Assembly (NCBI GenBank): GCA_020636075.1
Contig: JACJYO010000014.1
Coordinates: 1 to 64,000 of the forward strand
Length of the DNA stretch: 64,000 nucleotides
Source of the DNA: Lewinellaceae bacterium
Lineage (GTDB): Bacteria; Bacteroidota; Bacteroidia; Chitinophagales; Saprospiraceae
Direction of reading: 5' to 3'
In this document: piece by piece, positions 1 through 8,389 of the stretch
Position numbering within the stretch: position 1 is the stretch's first letter
How the letters are laid out: each line of letters opens with the position of its first letter
Program-made: the position numbers and the translations under genes
Notes under the pieces: model-generated
Databases searched by the model: none
What the model was told of the DNA's origin: nothing
The model's input: the letters and a program-made list of their open reading frames with translations, nothing else

Positions 1-43
1 CAGTAGTATGGCGCTGCACCCACATTAAAATAAAACGGTAATA

Positions 44-886
44 ATGAAATACGTACTCCTGCTTAATCTCCTGTTGGCAACGATGCTCCACGGGCAATCG
101 GATTACCAGGCGGCCTGCCAAACGCTCAAAACGGTTGCGTTTGACAGGCCTTTTGATTTAAATCAAATTGAGCAGCAACTCACCCGGATGTCCAGGTTGT
201 TGCCGGCCCTGGACAAGGATGCCTTTACCCAATGCAATTGTGTCGATACGCTGTGGAAAGCAGCCTGGTGCGACCACCGGCAATTTGCCAATGCCGGCGA
301 CAACGCCACCCTCGACACGACGACCTACCTGCGCTTCCTGGCCGGTAAAATTGACAGCATGCAATTGAATGTGGCCTTCAGGCTCAATCAGGCCACCAGT
401 TTGCAAGACTCCCTCCAATACGTGCTGCACAGCATGGCCGTAAAAGATGCGAAAAAAGAAAACCCGGAATACAGCCTTCAACAGTTCTATTATTTTACTG
501 AAGCAGAAATGGCTTTTTTGAAAACTAAACGGGAACGGTTGCGCGGGCTATTGTTCAAGGTGTTTGATGACAAAAGTTCATCTGATGTGCTTCGGGATAG
601 AATAATACTTGTCTTTTTCAATTACGATGCTTCTATAGAACAGGATATTTTAGATCGGATTGTTTATTATCAAAAAAGCAAGATTTTCTATAGAATGCTG
701 GGTGTTTTACGAACCAGCGGAACCAACACAAGCGCCACGTTTTTACTGGATATGGTAAAGCATTCCGCGTGCTCCGCACAGGAAAAGGACTCTATTCTTC
801 AGGCAATCCATGGCATTAAAAAACGGAAACAATTGACCAATAAAACACAGCGGGAGTTTGAGCAGTATCTTGCTGATTCGAAATAG
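44..886 (+). CDS. Secreted hypothetical protein
   Basis: A 280-residue protein I do not recognise. The first ~18 residues (MKYVLLLNLLLATMLHGQ) form a clear signal peptide, so it is probably exported to the periplasm or surface. The mature part is hydrophilic and largely helical in character, with four Cys in the first 80 residues (two in a CNC pair) and a Lys-rich C-terminal tail. No lipobox, transmembrane segment or sorting domain is visible. ATG at 44 directly precedes the signal peptide. It stands alone, followed by the inverted-repeat element at 928-1072. Confidence 0.6.
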   Translation: MKYVLLLNLLLATMLHGQSDYQAACQTLKTVAFDRPFDLNQIEQQLTRMSRLLPALDKDAFTQCNCVDTLWKAAWCDHRQFANAGDNATLDTTTYLRFLAGKIDSMQLNVAFRLNQATSLQDSLQYVLHSMAVKDAKKENPEYSLQQFYYFTEAEMAFLKTKRERLRGLLFKVFDDKSSSDVLRDRIILVFFNYDASIEQDILDRIVYYQKSKIFYRMLGVLRTSGTNTSATFLLDMVKHSACSAQEKDSILQAIHGIKKRKQLTNKTQREFEQYLADSK

Positions 887-927
887 ATTTTGCGAAAGTG
901 GTTGGCGAAAAACTGAGCGGTTATACC

Positions 928-1072
928 ATTGTCGGCGTGATTTCTATGGTATTTAATTAAATACCTGATAATGCGCTATTCGTTCAGATGTCTCCCCCGC
1001 AGGGCGGGGGAGACATCTGGATTCGATTATTATCGGTTAATAACGTAAAACCGTTAGAGTCACGCCGACAAT
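928..1072. repeat. MITE-like 145-bp inverted repeat
   Basis: Perfect 13-bp terminal inverted repeats (ATTGTCGGCGTGA at 928-940 and its complement at 1060-1072) flank an imperfect palindrome whose centre, 986-1018, is a perfect hairpin (AGATGTCTCCCCC stem around GCAGGG). It has no coding capacity. No target-site duplication is obvious. It lies between the secreted hypothetical and the VOC gene. It could be a miniature transposable element or a large terminator-like structure. Confidence 0.55.
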
Positions 1073-1113
1073 ACGCGCTCAGGAACCATTTCCCACCAGA
1101 TACAATAATCAGC

Positions 1114-1788
1114 ATGCACATAAAAGAACTCACCCTTTACACCGAAAAAATAGACGCGGAAAAGGCATTCTATAGCAAAACCTTGGGTTTTGACCTACTG
1201 GGAAACAGCACGGATCATTTTTCCGTGCAAATTGGAAACACTACCCTGCGCTTTCAAAAAACAGATATTCCCTATCGCTACCACTATTGTTTTCTGATAC
1301 CCGCTAACCGGTTGCAACAAGGGATCGGGTGGCTAAAAAAACGATTGCTGGTTATTGAAATAGAACCCGGACGAGTGATTCAGCGCTTTGAAACCTGGAA
1401 TGCCGACTCGGTGTACTTCTATGACGGCACCGGGAATATCACCGAGTTTATCGTGCGCTATGATCTGCAAAATGAAAGTCCGGCTGAATTTGATAACCGC
1501 AGTTTGTTGTGCGTAAATGAAATCGGAATGCCAACAAGAAACGTGCAGGCGTTAAATGCACAATTGGAGCGGGAACTACATACGCCATTCTGGAAAGGCG
1601 ACCTGGAACGTTTCGGTACAAACGGGAGCCAAAACGGGCTTTTTCTATTGCCCAACTATGAAATAAAAACGGAATGGTTCCCAACGGACCTCAAGATTAC
1701 GGCAGCGCCGTTTGAAGCAATCATTGAGCAAGACGGGCGTACTTACCGGATCGATTACCGGGATGAGGTATTGCGGGTGTTGTCGTAA
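1114..1788 (+). CDS. VOC (glyoxalase/bleomycin resistance-fold) family protein
   Basis: A 224-residue protein starting MHIKELTLYTEKIDAEKAFY, the typical first beta-alpha unit of the vicinal oxygen chelate fold, followed by FYSKTLGFDLLG and VQIGNTTLRFQK. A second module follows (DSVYFYDGTGNITEFIVRYD, then NEIGMPTRNVQALNAQLERE), so two VOC repeats make one pseudo-dimer. VOC proteins include lyases, dioxygenases and binding proteins; the substrate cannot be told here. The open frame extends upstream to 988, but that part lies in the inverted repeat 928-1072, so ATG 1114 is preferred. Confidence 0.75.
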   Translation: MHIKELTLYTEKIDAEKAFYSKTLGFDLLGNSTDHFSVQIGNTTLRFQKTDIPYRYHYCFLIPANRLQQGIGWLKKRLLVIEIEPGRVIQRFETWNADSVYFYDGTGNITEFIVRYDLQNESPAEFDNRSLLCVNEIGMPTRNVQALNAQLERELHTPFWKGDLERFGTNGSQNGLFLLPNYEIKTEWFPTDLKITAAPFEAIIEQDGRTYRIDYRDEVLRVLS

Positions 1789-1810
1789 CAGTGGGGGATT
1801 CTAGTTTATT

Positions 1811-1953
1811 CACCACGGGACACGGAGGGCACGGAGTTTGATTTTTTGACAGGATTAACAAGACCTAACAGGTTTTATCTTGTGAATCATGTTAATCCTG
1901 TCAAAAAAATCGCCGCAGGCGAAAAAACTCCGTGGCCTCCGTGTCTCGTGGTA
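1811..1953. repeat. Long intergenic hairpin, nested inverted repeats
   Basis: Outer arms (1811-1837 and 1928-1953) are built from the words CACCACGG, GACACGGAG and their complements; inner arms (about 1842-1863 and 1888-1911) are TTTTTTGACAGGATTAACA and its complement. The element fills the gap between two convergent genes and could act as a bidirectional terminator. It is one of a set of similar word-repeat hairpins in this window. Confidence 0.75.
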
Positions 1954-1962
1954 AACAAAAAA

Positions 1963-2805
1963 TCAATCTCGGCATTCCCACACCCAATCCGACAAGGGAA
2001 AACTCTTGCGCTGGTACGAAAAATGCCACCACTCGGTGCGGATACCCCGCATCCCGGCATCTTCCATTACACGGCGCAGCAGCTGCCGGTTTTTCAGCAC
2101 TTGCGCGGGCAATTGGTAATAGCTGTTGTGGGCCTGCGGGCCAAAAAAATCGAAGGGTGTGCCCATGTCCAGTTCATTGCCCTGAGCATCCACAATGGTG
2201 AGGTCCACGGCAGCCCCGCGCGAATGCATGGAGCCTTTTTCAGGCGGGGTTACGTAGTCGGCATTGGGCACTTTGTCCCACAGCCGTTGCTGGTACGGCT
2301 GGGGGCGGTAGCAGTCGAACATTTTGAGTCCCAGACCCTGGCGTTGCAGCATGCGGTGGGCTTGCACAATAGCCTGGGCGGCCTCGGTGCGCAGAAAACA
2401 ACGCGGGCAATCGTAAATCTTGCTTTCGGTAAAATTGTCGACGGTGGCGTAGCGGATCTCAAAGCGAATGGACGGGTCGAGTTCCTGCAGGTCGACAAAG
2501 CCCTGCTGGGGGGGATTGGTTAATCCGCGCAAGTCTGCCGGAGGGGCAGTGGAACTTGGCGCAGCAGGCTTCATAGTGGGCTTGTATTGTGGAACAGGAC
2601 GCGGCAGTTCAGCGATCGTTGAATCAGCAACGAGTTCACCGGGATCAATGGTGTCCGGTTCGGCATCCGGCATTTCAGCAATTTCCTGGCCGGCAGTGGT
2701 CGGTGGGCCAGCATCTTCGGCTGCGGTCTCCTGGGCTTGTTGTTTGTCATTTTTGCAGCCCGCCAACAGCAGTAGGCTAAGTAAAACTATACTGGCAGAT
2801 TTCAT
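1963..2805 (-). CDS. D-alanyl-D-alanine dipeptidase (VanX/DdpX type), lipoprotein
   Basis: M15D-family zinc dipeptidase that would cleave D-Ala-D-Ala in the periplasm, either for wall recycling or nutrient use. Lipoprotein signal with lipobox LLAGC (Cys17), then a low-complexity Pro/Ala/Glu linker to about residue 90. The catalytic domain keeps the family residues: Arg167 in DCYRPQ, zinc ligands His194 and Asp201 in SMHSRGAAVD, catalytic Glu258 and ligand His261 in EWWH, with the spacings seen in VanX. There is no vanHA or other resistance gene nearby, so a housekeeping role is more likely than glycopeptide resistance. Stop is 21 bases from the DUF2490 gene start region on the same strand side. 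Confidence 0.88.
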   Translation of the reverse strand: MKSASIVLLSLLLLAGCKNDKQQAQETAAEDAGPPTTAGQEIAEMPDAEPDTIDPGELVADSTIAELPRPVPQYKPTMKPAAPSSTAPPADLRGLTNPPQQGFVDLQELDPSIRFEIRYATVDNFTESKIYDCPRCFLRTEAAQAIVQAHRMLQRQGLGLKMFDCYRPQPYQQRLWDKVPNADYVTPPEKGSMHSRGAAVDLTIVDAQGNELDMGTPFDFFGPQAHNSYYQLPAQVLKNRQLLRRVMEDAGMRGIRTEWWHFSYQRKSFPLSDWVWECRD

Positions 2806-2825
2806 ATGCAGATTGTGTTCCTGGT

Positions 2826-3524
2826 TTAAAAAGTATGGTGCAAACTTAATTGTGCCTGCCGTTTTTCCCAGGCATCAGTGGTTTGTTGCATGATGCCCAG
2901 TTGAACGCGCAACCCCTGCGTTAGGCTGTAGCCTAATGCGGCATAGGCCCGGTTGCGGTCGAATAATTCAACCTCCCGGCCGTCACCGATATCGCGCTGG
3001 CCATTAATAAACAACTCGTTGTAAAGCGCCAGGTAGATGGCGCCCGGCTGAAGGTCTTTTCTATTTAACGGAATATTGAGAAACAGGTTGTACCGGAAAC
3101 GCGTCCGGAAATCCTGGTTTTCCACCCAGCGTTGCTCATACCGGAAGCGGTGGGTTAAATAAAAGCGCTCGCCGATCTTTTGCGGAAGCAGTGCTTCCAG
3201 ATAGCAGCGGTTTTCGGCGCTGGTGGTTTTTTCCGGACCGAAAGCGCCAGTTTGCACATGTCCGTAGCCAAGTGTGAATTTCACAGCATTATTGGCGGGT
3301 TGATAGGTAAGCCCTCCGCGGAGCAGCAATTGTTCGAGGTCGCCGGCAATATTCCAACTCCGGACCTGAACGTCGCCTTGAAAGCCCCAGGGGCCGGATT
3401 TTATCGCAGTATTCCAAAAATACATGTACCAGGCGCCCAGCTGGCATTCGTCGGGTTGGCTGTATAGCCTGGCGGTAAAAAGATTAAAAACAAAGAGGAA
3501 GCACAGGATTACTGGTTTTTGCAT
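2826..3524 (-). CDS. DUF2490 family outer-membrane-like protein
   Basis: A 232-residue exported protein: signal peptide MQKPVILCFLFVFNLFTARLYSQ, then alternating aromatic/polar strands (LGAWYMYFWNTAI, GFQGDVQVRSWN, TLGYGHVQTG, THRFRYEQRWV, LFLNIPLN, LALYNELFINGQ, RAYAALGYSL) and a C-terminal Phe, as in small beta-barrels. This fits DUF2490, a Bacteroidota/Proteobacteria family of unknown function. The frame continues upstream to 3584, but ATG 3524 begins the signal peptide. It is directly upstream of and co-oriented with the dipeptidase gene, 20 bases apart, so they may be cotranscribed. Confidence 0.75.
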   Translation of the reverse strand: MQKPVILCFLFVFNLFTARLYSQPDECQLGAWYMYFWNTAIKSGPWGFQGDVQVRSWNIAGDLEQLLLRGGLTYQPANNAVKFTLGYGHVQTGAFGPEKTTSAENRCYLEALLPQKIGERFYLTHRFRYEQRWVENQDFRTRFRYNLFLNIPLNRKDLQPGAIYLALYNELFINGQRDIGDGREVELFDRNRAYAALGYSLTQGLRVQLGIMQQTTDAWEKRQAQLSLHHTF

Positions 3525-3634
3525 ACGTTTTTTATAATTTTTAATGGTACAAATCGTAAAAACAGGCCTGCTTATCGATTCCATTTAAACGAAAACGGAA
3601 CTTCTGGCGTTTAAAGGGCCAAGCTACTCCACCC

Positions 3635-4681
3635 ATGCGCATTTACCTTTTCATGGCAACTTTGACTTTCAGAGGCTTGTTTGCAGCCGCCCAAAATACA
3701 CCATTCCCGGGTCAACCGGCCACCGGCCCCGGTGGTGCGGAATACCAGCACCGTTCTGTGGCCTTTTACGATGCCGCTACCACGGCCGAAGGCTATTGGC
3801 TTTTCGAGCCTGCCGACCCCAAACCCGACTCTGCCGAGGTAGTGGTGTTCATGCACGGCTACGGCGCCTACAATCCCCTGGCCTACGGCAAATGGATCAA
3901 ACACCTGGTAGCCAAAGGTAACATTGTCATTTACCCGCGGTACCAGAAGAACCTCCTGATGCCCCGCCCCGACGCTTTTCCGGCCAATGCAGCCCAAGGT
4001 ATTCAGGATGCCCTGGCCCTGTTGCGTACCGGCGACCATGTGCGCCCCAAGACCGACAAGGTGGCCTATTTTGGCCATTCCTACGGTGGAGTGATCACTG
4101 CGAATTTGGGCGTTAACTGGAAAAAATACGGCATCCCCAAACCGGCCTCCATGTTGCTTTGCGAACCCGGTTCGGGTCCGCTCAAGGGCGCGCGGCTGGA
4201 ATCGTACGAACGCCTGGACCCCACGCTCCACCTGCTTATCATTGTCGGTGAAGACGACTACGTGGTAGGGCATGAATTTGGAAAACTGGTTTTTGAAACG
4301 GCAACCAAAACCCCGAAACGCAACCTGATCGTGCAACGCCACGACACCGACGGCCACCGCTGGGTACTGGCCACCCACTCCGAGCCTTACAGCTACGATA
4401 TCGATTTTGACACCGGCGTGCGCAACTACACTACCCGCCGGGTGTTCCAAAGTTCCCGCCTGAACGAGGTGGATTTCAATTGCTATTGGAAACTGGGCGA
4501 TGCCCTCATCGAGTATACGCGCTACGGCCGCTACGAGGATGTGGCGTTTGGGAACACCGACAAACAGCGCTACCTGGGCCAATGGGCCAACGGGAAAATG
4601 ATCCGTCCGCTTGATGTGATTTTGCCGGAGGCTTTGGCTGCGCCGGAAAAGGAGGCCATTGGTGCAGCCGTGGGGAAATGA
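3635..4681 (+). CDS. Secreted alpha/beta hydrolase, chlorophyllase/dienelactone hydrolase-like
   Basis: A 348-residue hydrolase with an N-terminal signal-like segment. The order of motifs is that of the alpha/beta hydrolase fold: oxyanion region VVFMHGYGAYNP, nucleophile elbow GHSYGG with Ser149, strand LLIIVGEDDYVV bearing the likely acid, and a His in DTDGHRW. Substrate unknown; the family contains esterases and lipases. It is divergent from the DUF2490 gene and followed 49 bases later by an AraC regulator in the same direction, which may or may not control it. Confidence 0.78.
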   Translation: MRIYLFMATLTFRGLFAAAQNTPFPGQPATGPGGAEYQHRSVAFYDAATTAEGYWLFEPADPKPDSAEVVVFMHGYGAYNPLAYGKWIKHLVAKGNIVIYPRYQKNLLMPRPDAFPANAAQGIQDALALLRTGDHVRPKTDKVAYFGHSYGGVITANLGVNWKKYGIPKPASMLLCEPGSGPLKGARLESYERLDPTLHLLIIVGEDDYVVGHEFGKLVFETATKTPKRNLIVQRHDTDGHRWVLATHSEPYSYDIDFDTGVRNYTTRRVFQSSRLNEVDFNCYWKLGDALIEYTRYGRYEDVAFGNTDKQRYLGQWANGKMIRPLDVILPEALAAPEKEAIGAAVGK

Positions 4682-4730
4682 ATATCACGTCCGCAATCTC
4701 CATTAATTTAGCACTCAAATTCGACGCGTT

Positions 4731-5753
4731 ATGATGCCCGGACTTTGGGTGAGCATGCCGATTATCCGGAATATCGTCGCCGGCACCGGCTGCAATTCCA
4801 GGGAAGTTGAAATGATCTGCCGAGCAGGCGGCATCAGCCCGGAGCAGTTGGAAGATGCCGATTATAAAGTATCCCTGGAACAGAATTGTGCTATTATGGA
4901 AGCGGCACTGACGATTTCCGGCAATAAAAACCTCGGGCTGCACACCGGTGAAAAAACGACGGCAGTCGTGCTGGGAATAACCGGGCATTTGATGCAAAGC
5001 AGTCGGGATGTGCTGACCGCGCTGCAAAACCTCCAGCAATTCACAACGGTTTTTACCCGGCTTTATAATTTCTCCATAGAAATCCGGCAAGCCGAAGTGT
5101 ATTACTATTGTGAACCACTGGAGGTTTGGAATGATATATCTCCCGAAACAGCCCGGCAAAGCGTGGACATCGCTTATGCCGGCGCAGTACACGTCGTTTA
5201 TTTATTGACGGGCAGAAAAATTTACCCTCAAAAAGTACTGTATCGCTACAAACGTACTGCCGATACCAGCGAATATGCGCGTGTTTTCAAATGCCAGCCG
5301 TTGTTCAATCAGGCCTGTAATTGTATGGTTTTCGCGTTAGCGGATATGCAAATCCCGGTGATCGGTTACAACAAGGAGCTCAATCAGATCTTCAAACAAT
5401 TACTGGAAGCCGAAATCCAGAAACAAGGGGCGGAGTCCCAATTTACGAGCCAGGTGAAGCAGACGATATTGAAGCATTTCCAGTTTCATTTTCCGCCCCT
5501 GGAAGAAGTTGCAGCACATATGCACCTGACAACGCGCACCTTGCAACGAAAGCTAAAGGATGAAAATACCACTTTCCGCATCCTGACGGATTCAATCAAG
5601 CAGGAGTTGGCTTGCAACCTGCTTGGCAACAAAAATCTGTCGGTTTCAGAAATCGCCTACAAGCTGGGCTATGCCGAACCAAGTACGTTTCAACGCGCTT
5701 TTCGCCAGTGGACGGGTAAATCGCCGAATGCTTTTCGCCACCAATCAGAATGA
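4731..5753 (+). CDS. AraC-family transcriptional regulator
   Basis: A 340-residue regulator. Residues ~15-190 resemble the arabinose-binding-like N-terminal domain of the OruR/ArgR-type AraC subgroup (GLHTGEKTTAVVLGITGHLMQSS is typical). The C-terminal ~100 residues carry two helix-turn-helix units: LEEVAAHMHLTTRTLQRKLK and VSEIAYKLGYAEPSTFQRAF, then the family end WTGKSPNAFR. Targets are unknown; the neighbouring hydrolase upstream and the convergent membrane-protein gene are candidates. ATG 4731 is chosen; ATG 4734 and the Met at MPIIRN are alternatives. Confidence 0.9.
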   Translation: MMPGLWVSMPIIRNIVAGTGCNSREVEMICRAGGISPEQLEDADYKVSLEQNCAIMEAALTISGNKNLGLHTGEKTTAVVLGITGHLMQSSRDVLTALQNLQQFTTVFTRLYNFSIEIRQAEVYYYCEPLEVWNDISPETARQSVDIAYAGAVHVVYLLTGRKIYPQKVLYRYKRTADTSEYARVFKCQPLFNQACNCMVFALADMQIPVIGYNKELNQIFKQLLEAEIQKQGAESQFTSQVKQTILKHFQFHFPPLEEVAAHMHLTTRTLQRKLKDENTTFRILTDSIKQELACNLLGNKNLSVSEIAYKLGYAEPSTFQRAFRQWTGKSPNAFRHQSE

Positions 5754-5765
5754 GCCCGGTTTGCT

Positions 5766-6518
5766 TCAGGCAGGTTCGAAAATCTTGGTTTTGGATTCGG
5801 CATTCACCTGCCGGTTAGCATCCGAAGATTGGTCGATGCCTGATTTTCGCATTAAACTGATTCCGATAACGACCGGCCATACAATTCCGAGCACCAGATA
5901 AATATTCATGCCCAATTCTGACAGGGGAAGTATCTCAAAAATATTTCCCAGGGCATCCAGCAAGGTTGAAATGCCCGCAGCCATCGTTATCAGGCCGATG
6001 GTTTTGCGTTCGCTCCAAAGCAGCCGGCCCAGGCCAATCCACCAGACTGCCGCGAAAAGCACTTCCAGGATATTCCACATGCCCTTGGTCACCAGCAAGG
6101 TAGTCGTGCTGAAGATGGTGCTGATCAGCTGTTTTTCTTCGGGCGATGCCGTCAGGTAATCCTTCATTTGTTCGGGCCAAAGCGCTGTCAGGATAGCGGC
6201 CCCCAAGGCACCGACCAATGCGTACGCTGCACCGGAAAACGTAATCAGGGGCATCCAGGGCGACCTGTATTTGTATTGCTGGTGAAAATAAAATACCAGG
6301 GGCAACAGCAGGAGGTAGTACCCAAACAGATCGAGCAGGTTAAACCATTTTGCGAGCGCATGATTGTGGGCATATTGCAGTGTCAGCACCGGGTCGGAAA
6401 AGGCATCGAAGTTAAATTCAACGGCCAGGGTGCCGACCCAGATGCAGGCCAGGGCCAAAATTCCCGCCAAAACGGATAGGATGCCAACGGTAAATCGATA
6501 ATCAGAAAGTTGTTTCAT
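5766..6518 (-). CDS. Multi-pass membrane protein (possibly DUF4386-like)
   Basis: A 250-residue integral membrane protein with about six hydrophobic helices: VGILSVLAGILALACIWVGT, FNLLDLFGYYLLLLPLVFYF, LITFSGAAYALVGALGAAIL, WNILEVLFAAVWWIGLG, IGLITMAAGISTLLDALG and MNIYLVLGIVWPVVIGISL. The tail is soluble and charged. The layout resembles DUF4386 proteins but I cannot confirm the family. It converges on the AraC regulator gene with 12 bases between stops. ATG 6518 is preferred to the upstream alternative start at 6545. Confidence 0.6.
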   Translation of the reverse strand: MKQLSDYRFTVGILSVLAGILALACIWVGTLAVEFNFDAFSDPVLTLQYAHNHALAKWFNLLDLFGYYLLLLPLVFYFHQQYKYRSPWMPLITFSGAAYALVGALGAAILTALWPEQMKDYLTASPEEKQLISTIFSTTTLLVTKGMWNILEVLFAAVWWIGLGRLLWSERKTIGLITMAAGISTLLDALGNIFEILPLSELGMNIYLVLGIVWPVVIGISLMRKSGIDQSSDANRQVNAESKTKIFEPA

Positions 6519-6746
6519 AACCACTGTTTTAAATTGTTTCTGCAAAGATGCCGGGGGTAGGGAAAAGCATTGTTTGCAGAATGCGCCATAACAGTGGCAG
6601 AATGCGCCATTGGCGCTGAGGTCACTTTGCCGTACGGCATTGCCGAACTTGCGCTAGATTGATGAAAGACCAGATAGTGTTATGGAAGTTGGCCTGTGAA
6701 AAGCAGCTCCGTAGATTCTTTGACAAATACCAAACTAATATTGGCA

Positions 6747-7154
6747 TCAATAAGCGCCCGCGGCTATAAGTTCGCGCCGCTCCAAAATCCGTTCGGGTTT
6801 ATTGAAATCCAGGATTTTTATTGTAGCCAAACCTATAGGTGATTTGCTTTGAATTCGTCCTTTTTTAAGATAAAAGTGATCTGACCAACTATGTTTTCGT
6901 GGGTTGAAAAAACGAACAAACGTTTCTTCTTTTTCCAGGACAGTGCCGACATCAGTTCCTTTGTTTGAATTACATATAGGGCATGCATATGCAAGATTAT
7001 CCAGTGTGGACTTTCCCCCGTGTTTGATACTGATGATATGTTCGACATGAAATTTGATCAGTGCGGCAAATTCCGGCATCCGGCAGTATTCACAGCGATA
7101 ATCGGCTCTGATTGCTACAGCCGCTCGCAGGTTTTTTGAGACGTGCCTACGCAT
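6747..7154 (-). CDS. HNH endonuclease
   Basis: A 135-residue small HNH protein. It shows CEYCRMP (first Cys pair), VEHIISIKHGGKSTLDNLAYACPICNSNKG: the His of VEHIIS, the Asn in LDNLA and the second Cys pair CPIC with NxxK, which is the full zinc-ribbon HNH signature. Such short proteins are common in Bacteroidota and Cyanobacteria; the DNA target and role are unknown. Its ATG touches the stop codon of the 83-aa gene, so the two are translationally coupled. It ends the minus-strand run that begins at 12107. Confidence 0.88.
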   Translation of the reverse strand: MRRHVSKNLRAAVAIRADYRCEYCRMPEFAALIKFHVEHIISIKHGGKSTLDNLAYACPICNSNKGTDVGTVLEKEETFVRFFNPRKHSWSDHFYLKKGRIQSKSPIGLATIKILDFNKPERILERRELIAAGAY

Positions 7155-7406
7155 TCAAGAAGGCATTTTCGCGCGAAGTTTCAGCGCCCGGGCCTTTGCG
7201 AGCCGAACAATATGTTCGAAAAGAAAATATTTGTCCAACTCGTTAGTCTCGGCCTCCGTAATAGCACCTGTTTTTTTCCGTTCAACCAAAAAATCAACGT
7301 GCTTCTGAACACGCTGAGGTGCATGGTAAGCCAGTATTTTTTCCGGAGAAAGACCGGCAATGAACTCGGCAAAATCTTCGTAAATATTCACTTCTTCGGT
7401 AAGCAT
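7155..7406 (-). CDS. Small hypothetical protein paired with HNH nuclease
   Basis: An 83-residue protein, MLTEEVNIYEDFAEFIAGLS at the start, helical and charged, with no recognised domain. Its stop codon at 7155-7157 abuts the ATG of the HNH gene, and it begins 20 bases after the radical SAM gene. Small partners of this kind often occur before short HNH genes; an accessory or inhibitor role is only a guess. Confidence 0.65.
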   Translation of the reverse strand: MLTEEVNIYEDFAEFIAGLSPEKILAYHAPQRVQKHVDFLVERKKTGAITEAETNELDKYFLFEHIVRLAKARALKLRAKMPS

Positions 7407-7426
7407 CGCATTGATTTTAGCACAAG

Positions 7427-8386
7427 TTAAGTTTTTTTATTTGAACCTGTCAGACCGGTTTTCATAAACCGCCCCTCCAGCGTTTCCACATCAAAATACT
7501 CCCGGAAAAATTCATCACACCACAAGCAAACGTTTTGCAATTCCTCCACCCGCGCCCGCGCCAGTTCGCGCGGTACACCCACTGCCTCCCCCATGCCGAG
7601 CGGGTCACCGTCATTGATTTTTTGAAAAACCGGCGATTGCGCCACCCGCGCCAAAACATCGGCCACTTTTTCCCGGCGGGCATCGCCCAGGGCTTTCCAG
7701 GTGCCGGGGCAGCAGGGATTGATCCGCCAGAGCTGGATGGAGATTTCCTGTGGAATACCTTCGGCGCCGGTCAAAAAGCCAATGCCACCACTCAGTATTT
7801 TGCAGAAATTGTGCTGCGGGTCGCGTTTCCAAACGCCCTTTCCCAGCGCCCGGCCACGGGCCCAGTTGCCGCCCAGCCACATGTCGTCGGTAGCGCCCCA
7901 GTAACCCCAGGAGAGCCGGTGGCCTTGCACCAGGTAGGTATCTTTTTCAATGAGCGGATCTTTGTCGTCGCCGTTCACACCGCGCGATTCGAACAGTTCG
8001 GCCAGGTCCATAAGCCGTGCGCCGGCGTGTTTGTGAAAGCGGTCGATGCTGGCAATGTCGAAACGGGTGACGCCCTTTTCGATCAGGGTGTCGAGGATGG
8101 AGCCGGTGAGCAGGTCGCCGTTGGTTTGCAGCATGATCTGGGTGCGGTCGCCGTAGCTCGCGCGGAGCCGGTCGAGTATGCGGTAGAGTAATTTTTTCTC
8201 CGCCAGGGGCTCACCGCCCGAGAGAATGAGGCGGTCGATCGTGTTGGGCAGGTTATCTATGATCTGCAGGCATTCCTGTTCGCTGATGCGTTCGCCCTGC
8301 GGACCGGAATTGTTGTAGCAGTGGTCGCAGGTGTCGTTGCAGAGTTGGGTGAACACCCAGTAGAGCGACTCGCAGTGGTCAAACAT
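7427..8386 (-). CDS. Radical SAM protein with C-terminal Cys motifs
   Basis: A 319-residue radical SAM enzyme. The N-terminal cluster motif is CNDTCDHC (Cys-x3-Cys-x2-Cys, residues ~16-23), followed by the SAM-contact motif LSGGEPL and MLQTNGD. The C-terminal third has further cysteines (NFCKI, NPCCPG, NVCLWCDEFF) that could hold an auxiliary cluster, as in SPASM or twitch domains. Substrate unknown. It starts 3 bases after the ABC ATPase stop codon and so belongs to the same transcript as the transporter. Possible roles include peptide or cofactor modification linked to the transported ligand; no precursor peptide was recognised nearby. Confidence 0.85.
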   Translation of the reverse strand: MFDHCESLYWVFTQLCNDTCDHCYNNSGPQGERISEQECLQIIDNLPNTIDRLILSGGEPLAEKKLLYRILDRLRASYGDRTQIMLQTNGDLLTGSILDTLIEKGVTRFDIASIDRFHKHAGARLMDLAELFESRGVNGDDKDPLIEKDTYLVQGHRLSWGYWGATDDMWLGGNWARGRALGKGVWKRDPQHNFCKILSGGIGFLTGAEGIPQEISIQLWRINPCCPGTWKALGDARREKVADVLARVAQSPVFQKINDGDPLGMGEAVGVPRELARARVEELQNVCLWCDEFFREYFDVETLEGRFMKTGLTGSNKKT

Positions 8387-8389
8387 GTG

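Noticed and set aside
1846..2523. 225-aa plus-strand open frame
   Set aside because: Antisense shadow of the D-Ala-D-Ala dipeptidase gene and a repeat; no family features.
1963..2805. Glycopeptide resistance gene (vanX)
   Set aside because: The catalytic residues match VanX-type dipeptidases, but no vanH, vanA or regulator is near, and the lipoprotein signal points to a periplasmic housekeeping enzyme.
3611..4582. 323-aa minus-strand open frame
   Set aside because: Antisense of the alpha/beta hydrolase; composition typical of a GC-rich shadow frame.
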